Below, in pieces: positions 11,058-20,768 of a stretch of 64,000 nt of DNA (positions within the stretch are counted from its first letter, which is position 1; the number at the start of each line of letters is the position of its first letter). Origin of the DNA: Acorus gramineus (Eukaryota > Streptophyta > Magnoliopsida > Acorales > Acoraceae). A program made the position numbers and the translations under genes. The stretch lies in assembly GCA_030737835.1 (NCBI GenBank), contig JAUJYN010000022.1:1952712-2016711 (forward strand), in the 5' to 3' direction. The notes below the pieces were generated by a model that ran no database searches, was not told the DNA's origin, and saw only the letters and a list, made by a program, of their open reading frames with translations.

Positions 11058-11992
11058 GTAAGGTCCTTTCCTTCACTTTTCTTGCATAGATGTATGCTAG
11101 GAGTGTGGATTTGTGTATGAGGGGTGGTCGGCGGCTGTGGGAGGCTGTCGGGGGTGGTTGGAGGTGGTCGGAAGTGGTCGGCGGCCGTGGGAGGGGCGGT
11201 TGGAGGTGCTCGGGCTGCAGGGGGTGTTCTCGGGCAGCAGGCAGAGCAGCAGCAGCGCCAGGTCGGGTGCGCGCGGGCAGGCGCGCGTGCGTGCGCGGGC
11301 GCGCGTACGCGCGGCGTGCGCGCGAGGGCGCGCGGGCCTGGTGCAGGGTGCTGGTCGTGCTGGGCGAGCAGAAGCTGGTGCTGGGCGAGCAGAGGCTGCT
11401 GCGCGAGGTGGCGCGCGTGGAGCAGGTCGCGCGGGTGGTGCTGCGCGAGGTGGCGCGCGTGGAGCAGGTCGCGCGGGTGGTGCTGGCCGAGGTGCTGGAC
11501 GCGCGAGGTACTGGCAAGGGGCTGGCCGAGGTGCTGGCCGGGTGCTGGGGCGCGCGCGGAGGAGGCGCGGGGCAAGGAGCCGTGCGCGAGGCGTGCGCGA
11601 GGTGCGGCGAGGTGCGTGCGAGGTGCGCGCGAGGTGCGGCAAGGCGTGCGAGGTGCGCGCGAGGTGCTGCAAGGCGTGCGAGGTGCGTGCGAGGTGCGCG
11701 CGAGGTGCGGCGAGGTGGCGGAGGTGCGCGCGGGGTGCGCGCGAGGCGGGGCACTGCGTGCGGGGGCGCGCGGGGTGCTCGCGGACCGGCGCGAGGCGTG
11801 CGGGGCCCGCGGTGGCGCGTCCGGGCGGTGGCCGACCGTGCGGGTGGTTGCCGGGGGCCGTGCGGGTGGTTGCCGAGGCCGCGGGTAGTTGTTGGGGAGG
11901 TGTTGGATGCTTGTTGTGGGTTTTGGGGTGTTTAATTATGTATTTAATGATAATTGTGGATTAATACTTACCAAATAATACCTGTCTTGCAG
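11058..11992 (+). other. Putative leader intron 1 of S4 (GC-rich)
   Basis: The borders are CTCG/GTAAGG and TGTCTTGCAG/ATCTCG, with a predicted length of 935 nt. The interior is full of GCGAGGTGCG-type near-repeats (about 11400-11760), which explains most of its length difference from other LTRs. Confidence 0.5.
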
Positions 11993-12054
11993 ATCTCGAC
12001 AGACGGTCGCGCGTTGACCCCGATCACTGGTGAGTGGGACAATCCAACCCAGTC

Positions 12055-12093
12055 GAGAGGTGTTATACGCACTTGGGCGTATACCGACCTCTC
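12055..12093 (+). other. Conserved covarying hairpin in S4
   Basis: Outer arms are GAGAGG (12055-12060) and CCTCTC (12088-12093). Inner arms are TATACGC (12064-12070) and GCGTATA (12077-12083). All positions pair, although both arm pairs are spelled differently from those in the complete element (GGGAGG/CCTCCC, ATGCAC/GTGCAT). Confidence 0.8.
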
Positions 12094-12342
12094 CTGGGGC
12101 GTCTTGGATGAATATTAACCTGCGATAATATGTAATCCATGCTTGTATGATTTATGTGTAGAATGCATGCTTCCCTAGTCTTTGCATGTTAGGGACTTGC
12201 CCCTTAGGATATGCATATGAGCCTTGCAGCATGTCCCCTGTTTACATGCTAGGAAACCCGGCCTATGCATGTGTCCTACTAGTTTTATTTATTAAATTAA
12301 ATACTAGTATCTGTTGAATTGCATGTTATAGTGATTATTTTA

Positions 12343-12465
12343 GGGGAGGGGCCTTGCGAGGACAGCGGTGAGACCCGGGTTAGGGTACACCGTGTTCCTT
12401 GTTTGGTTGTCGGAGCGTCCTATAACGGGAACTCACGCTGCCCTCCCGAGTTGCTTTCCCCCAAG
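12343..12465 (+). mobile_element. About 122-bp Mutator-like MITE, copy in S4
   Basis: This block matches 2252-2374 at the homologous LTR position, so the two LTRs probably descend from an ancestor already carrying it. The flanks (ATTATTTTA and AATATTTCA) are a badly decayed 9-bp duplication. Confidence 0.6.
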
Positions 12466-12794
12466 AATATTTCACCATGTTATAACCTTATGCATGTTTC
12501 CCCGCATCGTAGTTATGCGGACTGGTGGGTTCTGAGGAATTCAGAACGTTAGAGTTGTTATGACGTGTTGTCTGCGGATCCGAGTGGATCATATGCGATG
12601 GATAGGCTGTCCTGTTGCCCTGCGTTGGATCCGTTAGAGACTACCTCGGCGTTAGACAGGTTGTCCCGTGCAGGGGCTCCCACTAGTAGGCGCCTCCTGG
12701 TTTGATGAAGGACTGTGCTGAACATGGGAGTGGCCAAACAACCGCGGAGTGAAGAGAGACTATCGGTGGACCAAGGGTGACCAACAGCCTAGTC

Positions 12795-13230
12795 AGTCCC
12801 AAGAGCCTATGTCACCTGTTGAAAGGTGAGGGTGAGGGTATGGTGGGCCGGCGTTGTGACGACCCACTGGATTTGTGATTGGATACTTGTAAGTCCCAAA
12901 ATCCTATGTCACCCATTGAAGGGTGAGGGTGAGGGTGTAGCGGGTTGGCGGAAGCGACCCGCTGGATATGTGTTGTTAGTCCCAAAATCCTATGTCACCC
13001 ATTGAAGGGTGAGGGTGAGGGTGTAGCGGGTTGGCGGAAGCGACCCGCTGGTTATGTGTTGTTAGTCCCAATATCCTATGTCACCCCTTGAGGGTGAGGG
13101 TGAGGGTGTAGTGGGTTGGCGATGAGCGACCTACTGGATTTGTGAATGGATTATTATCAGTCCCAATAACCTATGTCACCCATTGATGGGTGAGGGTGAG
13201 GGTGTGGTGGTTCGGCGAAGTACGAATCAC
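12795..13230 (+). repeat. Five tandem G-quadruplex/hairpin units in S4
   Basis: Five units of roughly 75-100 bp. Each has AGTCCCAA, a TCACCC/GGGTGA stem, three or more GGG runs, and a closing inverted repeat. Stems include AGCGGGT/ACCCGCT (12939-12945, 12957-12963) and GTGGTTCG/CGAATCAC (13207-13214, 13223-13230). Units 2 and 3 are nearly identical, so local duplication is recent. Confidence 0.85.
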
Positions 13231-13978
13231 TGGATCGAGTTGTTATGTCTCAGAGGCTGGATAAATAATGGAATTGTGGTAAATATTGTCTGTGATGCAT
13301 GGGTTGTGCCGTTCACTGAGCGTGTGGCTCACCCCTCGCATAATATTTTTTCTACAGTGTCATCTGAGTCGGATCTGGAGGAGGAGCTCCCCGAGGGACT
13401 TCATCAGTAGCGGAGTAGCGCCACGTCCCGCGAGTTGCAGAGACTATCAGCATCCCTTGTACCAGTATGTATTATTTTCCGTGCTTGGGCACGCGTTTGT
13501 TTTGTATTTGGACGTCTTTGTGTGTATATTGGCTCTCACAGGACATGTGATTATGTATGGAGTCTGTAGTGTGTTTTGATTACAGATTCAGTCATTTGTT
13601 ATCCGCATTTGGTGTATATATCATGTCAGCCCTGCTTTTGTTGTCTATGTGTCATTTGTATGATATTATTGACCTCCTGTGTAGATTCTGATATTTTATA
13701 TACACTTGCCGCGTCTCGGGGACGCCCGGGGCGTGACATGTAGAGGACCCATATGTATGATATCGTGGATATATAAATTTAGTTTTTCTCGATGTATATT
13801 GAATATGTGTTGGATTTTGGCCTTGACAATATATGTATAATTATGGTGATGTATTCTTATGTTCTCTGGATAAATATATATATATATATATATAGAACTC
13901 TGAGATTCGAGGAATTTAGTTAACGCAACCGGATTTCACGCTTCAAAACGGGGCCGTGGATCCGGGGGCGTTACAGAA

Positions 13979-13990
13979 TGGTATCAGAGC
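13979..13990 (+). promoter_or_regulatory. Primer binding site (initiator tRNA-Met), LARD copy 2
   Basis: TGGTATCAGAGC lies just after the end of LTR 2, at the same offset as in copy 1. Confidence 0.9.
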
Positions 13991-15346
13991 ATAGGTTCAA
14001 CCCTCGGACTGTAGGTTATGGATATATTAGTTGGCTTAGAGCTTAGGTTTACGATTCCATGTAAACTTGGACTTAATTATCCTCTAGAGATATAGAGTAG
14101 ATCTATTTTTATCTGGCTCTGATACAGAATGGTATCAGAGCGTAGGTTCAACTCTCGGACTGTAGGTTATGGCCATCTTAGTTGATATGTTGAGTTTAGG
14201 GTCTAAGCTCGAATAACCTAAGGAGATTAAGTTTTGCTATCCTATAGAAAAATCTGGTTGGGCTATTTTGGTTACCTTAGAATTTTGATTATGGAGCTTA
14301 GAGTAATCTTTTATGTTTAATTATCTTATCGGATCTTAAGGCGGCCTATAGGAGAATTCTCTTTGAAGCCAAGGATAGGCTTAGAGTGTGTTAGGATGCA
14401 TTGCATATAGGGTTTGCATTCTAACCATTTGTTTGTTTTGTTATTGTGAAATTTTGGTGGATTAAGCGCACGTTGGAAAGCGCACCAAAGAGATTGAGAT
14501 TTATTTTCAATGATATACGTGGCTAAGCGTTTGCAACATTCGAGAATGTTATTTATGTTTCTTCTAATGGCAATGTGAAAGACACATCAAATTTGTGAAT
14601 GTGCATTGTGGTAAATTAATTTTTATTCCTAATGTTAAGAATGTCATTAGTGTCATAATTGCCCCTTTTGTGTTGTACAAGTTAGACCATTTATGGTATG
14701 GGACGTAAATGGACCTGACTTGTACAATTTGGATGAATATTGTTTTTCTTAATTTGTTTTCTTGTCATTGCTTGTATGGTATAAGTTGGATTACCTGTGG
14801 AATGGGACATAGGTAAGCCTGGCTTATACAAATGATTGTGTACAATTTATGTGTATTGTTGATCTTGCTTATATTGTATAAGTTAAAACACCTATAGTGT
14901 GGGGCGTAGGTGGGTTTGACCTATACAGTAATTGTTGTGATTTGTGAATGTCTTATTGTTTTTGTCTATGTCATATAAGTTAATCCACTTGTCGTTTGGG
15001 TCACTGTATATCAGAGTGGCGCAGCGGAAGCATTGTGGACCAAGCTTATATGATTATTTTGTTATGTTGTCATTGTATGTTGTTTGTTTCGGTATAAGTT
15101 GGAATTTCAATGCGGAGCATTGGTTATTTTACTTATATACTTGTTTGTTGATTGTTTGTGGCGTATAAGATGGATTCTTATACCATTGTCTGTATTTGTT
15201 GTGATTGCCGTGTATGTGTCATTTTCATTAACTGACTCATACATTTATTGTTTGAATATATGATGAATGATTGTTTTGTTATTATAGGATGTCATATGTC
15301 TTCTATTTTGTGTTTCTCCTTTGAATTTAGAGGACTAAATTCCTTT

Positions 15347-15359
15347 AAGGGGGGGAGAA
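15347..15359 (+). promoter_or_regulatory. Polypurine tract of LARD, copy 2
   Basis: AAGGGGGGGAGAA directly precedes LTR 3 (15360). Confidence 0.85.
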
Positions 15360-17725
15360 TGTAACGCCTTTGTATTTTTAGCCTTATATATTATTTTAAA
15401 TATATAATGAAAATTTTAATTGAAATTTAATTATTTCATTTTTCAGATTTGGCGGTGGGCCCAAATGGGTCTAATTTGATTTATAATTATAAAAATTATA
15501 AATTGATGTTGAAATTTGGTGAGATTCGGAGTTAGGGAAATTAGGTTTTTAGGATTTTGTGTTAAGTTATTGGGCCCAGGGATCTAGTTGCGAATCCAGA
15601 ATATCTTTTAATAGGCTTCAGGGATCTGTTTGTAAATCGGATAGGGATCTGTCTGTAAATCGGATAAGGACCTAGTTGTAAACCCGTAATACTTGAGGGG
15701 TCGTTTTGTAATTTGGTAAAAACCCCTTTTATATAACACGTTTTGGGTTAGGGTTTGCATCAGAATTCTCATGAGTGATGACTTAGCTCTACCGATCGAG
15801 CACCACAAGGTGATAAATCTTTCTCTTTTGATTTTTATTGTTTAGTGTTTCAATTTAGTTTGGTTAGGAGATGATTGTGTCAATCTATTATTTGGGAAAG
15901 AATGTTGATGGATTAGGGTTAGGGTTTGATTGATTTTAAATAGATGATGTTTTTATTAGATTTCAATGGATCTTGAAGGATTTCTTAAGATCAAACTAGA
16001 TTTATTGGTTTTGGGATTTAAGGGTTATTTTCGGGTGGATTGAATACCTGATCATTAAATCGTGTTTTTGACTATGATAGAGCCGTTTCTGGGAAAATTG
16101 TATTTCACAAACAGAAATAGGTTTCGAAAAGATATTTCCAACGAATCTTGAATCGTCTGATTTGGAGTTACGGGTAGAAAGTTATGATTTTTCAAACATT
16201 TCTGTGCAATTTTTTATAATTCAAATATTTAGCTTCATGACAAGTTTGATGAATTTTAGAGATTAAAGGGATCCCAAATGGATGTTTAATGAGTATAATT
16301 TGATTTGTGGGTTTTGATGATTTTATTGATCTTGGTGACTCAACTAATTTGGTTTAGTGGGATCAATGAATATTAATTGGATATTTTTGTTATTTGGATG
16401 TAAATTGATTGGATTGATTTATTTGAATCATTGGAGTTGTAGTGGATTATTTGTCTAAATATTTTATTCGAGGATTGATCGATTATGTGGGCCTTATGAA
16501 ATAAATGGATATTGATTATCGGATCATTGTGAGATATGAACATTTTAATATTTATTTGGAGTTGGGATTTTTGTTAGGCCTTTAAGGTGAGTTGCGGATT
16601 GTAGGTCTATTTGGTACGGGCTCTTGGGATTATTGGGCTGAGTGTTGTTGTAAGTTGTTTGTCGGTTGTTTGTCATGATTGAATGATTTTCTTATTTATT
16701 GATTTCACAATTGTTATGCTAGGTTATCCACGTGCGAGTGTATAGCGTTTATGCACGTGCATCGGTTTGTATTGCGTGGACTGGAGGTGAGTGGATGTCT
16801 CTATATTATTTGAAAAGCATCATGTTATTTTATGATTATGAAATCTATCTTGTATGAACCATATGAGCATGTTATCATCATATAGTTGATATTGTGGATA
16901 TATTGTATGCATTGAAAATTATGGGATTTATGAAAATTGTCGCATGCTGTATACTTGAAAGAATAAGTAGTTTTGATTATGCATGCATGAAATCGTCTAG
17001 GTGGCTCAGTCTAGGTGGCTGCGGTCTAAATTTGACCCAAGTCTAGGTGGCTATGTCTACGTGGCCCGATTTCCAAAGTGAAATCTCTGCGGCTAGGTGT
17101 CGTGGAAAGCGGGCATGCGTGTCCGTTGCATTCATATACATCATGTAGTTTGAAATCATGAGAAGATTTTTATGACATCACATTTTATTCGAAAGAGAAA
17201 TGTTATTATATCCTTGAATGTTTTAAATGGCTTCTTTATTATAAGCTTTGCTTTATATTACAACAATTGTTCCATAGACACTTTTTAACTGATTATTTTG
17301 AAGTATAATATATTATTGGGACACTTGTGTCCATTCACTGAGCGTGTGGTAGCTCATCCCTCTCTCTTCCCAACCTTTCAGATTAGCTGTTGGTGGTTGT
17401 CGATCTCGTTAAGGCGTTGGAGTTTGAAGCTCGTATTTTATTTCCGGAGCACTAGACTTGTGTAAAAGGTGTTGGTCATTTCTTTGGCATGTAGAGGACC
17501 CATATGTATGATAGTGTGGATATATAAATTAAGTTGTTTTCGATGTATATTGAATTTGTGTTGGATTTTAGCGTTGACAATATATGTATCATTATGGGAT
17601 GTATTCGTATGTTCTCTGGATGAAAATATATATATATATATATAGAACTCTGAGATTCGAGGAATTTAGTTAACGCACCCGGATTTCACGCTTCAAAACG
17701 AAGTCGTGGATTCGGGGGCGTTACA
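15360..17725 (+). mobile_element. LARD LTR 3
   Basis: This 2366-bp LTR ends GGGGGCGTTACA and is followed by the TSD ATACT. It differs from LTRs 1 and 2 by small deletions, including about 20 bp near 16342 and about 12 bp near 15770, and by scattered substitutions. Confidence 0.9.
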
Positions 17726-18160
17726 ATACTAACCTAGCATTCAAATACCTAGCATATTATGGGTTAGACTTGACCATACTATTTTTCTAAATAAGTAGTA
17801 TAGTCAGGGTGTCCAACGGATGTGCGACGCACGACTACGTGCATCCAACGCTTCCCGAAGGTTGGATCGAACCACTCACCGATATCCGGATCGCCGCGCG
17901 TCCGGTCTACGAGATCTGCAAAACACAACCAATGATCCACAATTAAAATATGGAACCTCCTGACACATATATAAGCCTACTTCATGAAGACTCTAACTCC
18001 TGATACTTCCATATTATCACACAAGACACATTCAAACAACTCCTTGACACACAATCGAGAAAAACTTCCAAACCTGCTGCAACCAGCCCTACTATTTGAT
18101 CTCCACAGCACCAAATACACATCCAAAAATTATGAAATATATCATAATTTCATATCCGGG

Positions 18161-19011
18161 TTTGGTCCGACTGAAACAGGTAGGGCAGCAGGTGAGGGGC
18201 AGCATGTTCAGACTAGCCGCCCAGAGTCGGGCGGCTAGTTTGCTTTAGCCGCCCCTGGACTATGGGGTTTTTTATTTTTTTATAAGCTGGAAATGGGTTG
18301 GGTCGGCATGTTGGGAGTAGCCACTTGAAACCTGGCAGTTTGTTGGGAGTAGCCCCCCTCTGCCTGGGCAATTTCCTGGTTTTGCTGTTTGTCTGCCGCT
18401 GTTGAAGGTCCTTTTGTGAGTATTTGGTCAATCTCTAAAGCCTCTAAAAATATTCTTTTCATGAACCAAGTGTTAAATTTGTCCGGATTGTGCCCCTGCA
18501 CTAACTTTTGAGCCCCTCTTGCTCAAATGTTCAAGGGCTACAATCCATCTAAGGTGATTGAAGTAAAGTGAGGAAAAAAGTGCGGGAGGCTAGGCTAGGT
18601 ATAAAAAGGAGGGAACCTAGGTGATCATAAGTGCGAGAGCATGTAAGAGTGGGGAGATTTCCCTTCTTAATTATATGCGTAAGGGTATGAAATGAAAGTA
18701 ATTGGGGTAATTTTTCTTTCGATATAGGGGAACAATTGATATTTTATGAGAATTTGAATGCCTAAGTGTTTTGGAGAAAAAAATACAAGCTTATGCTTTA
18801 GTGTGAGTGATGTAAGGGAGCATTTTAATTGTTCAATTGATTTTTCATGTGAGAGGGCATTGTCCTAAATTTCCTAAAGTAAAAGATACCATCAAGTCTC
18901 TGAGGAGGGGCCCTTGTGGTCACCTATGTCCAGACAAGGATTGTATTTGATAGGTATTGGCGTTAGATGTCAATTTCCCAAGTTCATGATTCTCAAATGT
19001 TTGATCATATT
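18161..19011. other. Unassigned segment, older insertion target
   Basis: No coding frame with a recognisable domain. It contains a perfect 11-bp palindrome at 18212-18239 and a TATAAAAA at 18600-18607. The segment is continuous with 29799 once S2 is removed, so it belongs to the same older DNA as the Tat-like Gypsy relic, perhaps its 3' untranslated or LTR part on the minus strand. I see nothing else in it. Confidence 0.45.
18212..18239. other. Perfect hairpin, 11-bp arms
   Basis: ACTAGCCGCCC, a 6-nt loop AGAGTC, then GGGCGGCTAGT. A third copy of the arm sequence AGCCGCCC follows at 18247-18254, so alternative pairings are possible. Confidence 0.85.
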
Positions 19012-20118
19012 TGTCATGCCCAAGGGAGGCCGTCCCCGAGACGTGGCAATATATATAATATCAGCTATCAAGTACAAGAGGTCAACAATGACTCCAATAA
19101 ATAACACACAAGCTGGCAAAGCAATGATAACTGATAACTCAACTGAAAAGCGGAAGCATAAAATATCAATAAGTCTGTAAACCAAAAATATCATTACAGA
19201 CTTGAATACACAATCAATGTCTTGTGAGAGCCAAGTCTAGTCCAAATAAAATACACCCTGTGCCACATGCACGATTTACAATACATAAAAATGACTCTAG
19301 GACTGTTGACAGCCGCGCACTCGCCACCCGCCGGATAGAACGTTCCACAGACATAAGACCACTCCACCTGTTATGCTTGTGTCATTTGGAGTCATTTCGG
19401 TTAAGCCTTGGTCACATCTGGGTCATTCAGGGCCTTTTTCTTTTTCGATCGGAGTCGCTAAAATTTTGGCTTTTAGCTACCTGCGGGAATTGAAGTACTC
19501 TGATTGGAAATCTAACTGCATATTATGGGTCCTGGTACCGTTTAGTACTACCCATAAAAATTTCATCGAATTCCGGTAACATTTTGAAAAATATGCAGTT
19601 CTGAATCGCATCCGGGTTTGGCCGTTACTGGGTTTCGGTGGGTGAGATATTTTTGACTGTGTGGTGCTTCTCCACACGCTTCCCAATAAAGCAAAAATGA
19701 GTGGTTGAGTGAGGGTGAGCCTAACCCTAACCTCACCACCCCCTTATGGTCACCCCTAGACATTATTTGGGAATGACAATGACATTTTTGCCCTCTCTCT
19801 CTCTCTACCCCTCTCTCCCATTTTGTGGAAGACTTTCTCTCCCTCTCTTGGTCTCTTTTTTTCCCCCTCTTTGTGTGTGGAGAAGGAGGAGGAAGAAGCA
19901 AATGAAGGAGAAGGTGAAGAAGGAAGCACAAGAAGGTGAGTTTTGTGTATGTGTTGTTGTTGTTGTAGTTTCTCCTCTCTCAAGCTCCCTCTCATGTCTT
20001 CCCCCCCTGTTATGCAGCCAAAGAAGGCTGAGGAGAGGCTGTGGAGGTGGTGGTGGTTGAGGTGGTCTCGGCTGCATCGAGGGCCCCCGAATCTCCCACT
20101 TTCATTCCCCCTCCCTTG

Positions 20119-20669
20119 GTGAGCTCTTCCCCTTCTTTTCTTTGGTTTTTCATGACTTTAGGGGTTGTTGGGAAGTCATGCATGCTAGGTAGTTGGTTTA
20201 GGGTGAGTGAGGAGTGTGGGGGAGGGGTTAAAAGGGGTTAAAGGGTGTTGGGTGCGCGCGCAGGTCTGTCCGCGCGCGTGCGCGCGCAGAGGGGCGCAGG
20301 CGGGCGCGCGGGTGCGCGCGGAGCGGGCGCGCAAGTTCGCGTGGGCACCAGTAGCTCGCGCGATGAGCGCAGGTCGTGCGTGCGGGAGCGCTCACCGAGA
20401 GTGAGCGCGCGCGGGGCAGCGTGTCTTGGCACTCCTGGGCATGCGGTAAGGTGCTAGTGGCTAGTGCGCGTGCGTGTGCATGCAGGGGCATGCGCGGGGC
20501 TGCTCAGGGGCTCAGGTAGGTGCTGGGGCACTCGGGCATGCGTGCATACGCGCGTGCTCGCATGCGTGCGAGCTCGTATGCGTGCATGTCTAATCCTTTG
20601 GCATTTCTAGTAATTTCTAAGTGCTATAATGTGATGTTACTCACCAAATTTGATGCCCTTACTTTGCAG
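20119..20669 (+). other. Putative leader intron 1 of S1
   Basis: The borders are CCCTTG/GTGAGC and ACTTTGCAG/ATCTCG, predicted length 551 nt. The GC-rich part (20250-20590) has GCGCGCGTG-type runs and open frames on both strands that are not genes. Confidence 0.5.
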
Positions 20670-20706
20670 ATCTCGTTGGATGGGATGCGCGAGGTCCCGG
20701 GTTTCT
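20670..20706 (+). other. Putative 37-nt leader micro-exon of S1
   Basis: The block lies between TTTGCAG and GTGAGTGGTTTGATCC. Its sequence core GATGGGATGCGCGAGGTCC recurs in S3 and E. Confidence 0.5.
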
Positions 20707-20732
20707 GTGAGTGGTTTGATCCAACCCTTCGA

Positions 20733-20768
20733 GATGCGCTCGACGCGCGTAGTCGTGCGTCGCGCATC
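20733..20768 (+). other. Conserved covarying hairpin in S1
   Basis: GATGCGC (20733-20739) pairs with GCGCATC (20762-20768), and GACGC (20742-20746) with GCGTC (20757-20761). It occupies the same place after the micro-exon as the differently spelled hairpins of S4 and of the complete element. Confidence 0.75.

Larger units (their letters stand above)
10469..13738 (+). mobile_element. Solo LTR S4 (sense), chromovirus family, TSD TGTAG
   Basis: The element starts TGTTATATATGTGTCAC, ends CCGGGGCGTGACA, and is flanked by TGTAG on both sides (10464-10468, 13739-13743). LTR 1 at 6680 gives the empty site. The blocks match S0: U3, donor (11058), GC-rich segment, acceptor (11992), 37-nt micro-exon (11993-12029), covarying hairpin (12055-12093), MITE (12343-12465), five G-quadruplex/hairpin units, TGAGC/GCTCA hairpin near 13317. 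Overlapping GC-rich frames on both strands are artefacts. Confidence 0.95.
8302..13975 (+). mobile_element. LARD LTR 2 (middle), interrupted by solo LTR S4
   Basis: Removing S4 and one copy of its TGTAG duplication leaves a 2399-bp LTR nearly identical to LTR 1. It serves as the 3' LTR of body 1 and the 5' LTR of body 2. Because only this copy carries S4, S4 arrived after the array had formed. Confidence 0.9.
13976..15359 (+). mobile_element. Non-coding body of LARD, copy 2
   Basis: This is a 1384-bp repeat of 6920-8301 with a few substitutions and small indels. It holds the PBS at 13979-13990, the PBS palindrome at 14116-14141, the inverted-repeat series at about 14672-15185 and the polypurine tract at 15347-15359. 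No gag or pol is present. Confidence 0.9.
4528..17725 (+). mobile_element. Non-autonomous LTR element (LARD-like), tandem LTR-body-LTR-body-LTR
   Basis: Three copies of a 2.37-2.40 kb LTR (starting TGTAACG, ending GGGGGCGTTACA) alternate with two copies of a 1.38-kb body. One 5-bp duplication, ATACT, flanks the whole array (4523-4527 and 17726-17730), and the outside sequence joins cleanly as antisense LTR H0. The array is therefore one insertion that later expanded by unequal recombination, or that integrated already in this form. Each body has an iMet PBS at its left and a polypurine tract at its right but no gag or pol. Solo LTR S4 interrupts the middle LTR. Confidence 0.93.
1..18160 (-). 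mobile_element. Interrupted antisense chromovirus LTR (H0), left end outside window
   Basis: Three separated pieces (1-387, 3490-4527, 17726-about 18160) read as one minus-strand LTR once the insertions at 388-3489 and 4528-17725 are removed. The pieces match the order of blocks in the antisense LTRs at 27100-28560 and 42830-57753. At 17872-17916 the minus strand carries an acceptor (TTTTGCAG), a 36-nt putative micro-exon (17880-17915) and a GTGAGT donor. The right end is lost: homology to the LTR at 55270-55700 stops near 18160 and the expected U3 terminus is absent. The body upstream of the acceptor is AT-rich, unlike the GC-rich version in most other copies. The left terminus lies before base 1. 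The exact right boundary is uncertain by some tens of bases. Confidence 0.75.

Noticed and set aside
12795..13230. CRISPR-like regular repeats
   Set aside because: The units are LTR modules in a plant retroelement with no constant-length unique spacers and no cas genes.
17852..17880. GGTTCGATCC resembling a Pol III B box on the minus strand of H0
   Set aside because: The last positions do not fit the B-box consensus, no A box is placed upstream, and equivalent LTRs read GGTTTGATCC or GGGACAATCC.
18600..18607. TATAAAAA as promoter of a host gene
   Set aside because: No coding frame, splice pattern or conserved protein follows before 19012. A chance match or an old LTR promoter is as likely.
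19746..20077. Overlapping frames in CT/GA-rich leader sequence of S1 (similar ones at 29007-29273 and 56081-56296)
   Set aside because: They are translations of pyrimidine-rich leader DNA and microsatellites, present on both strands at once.
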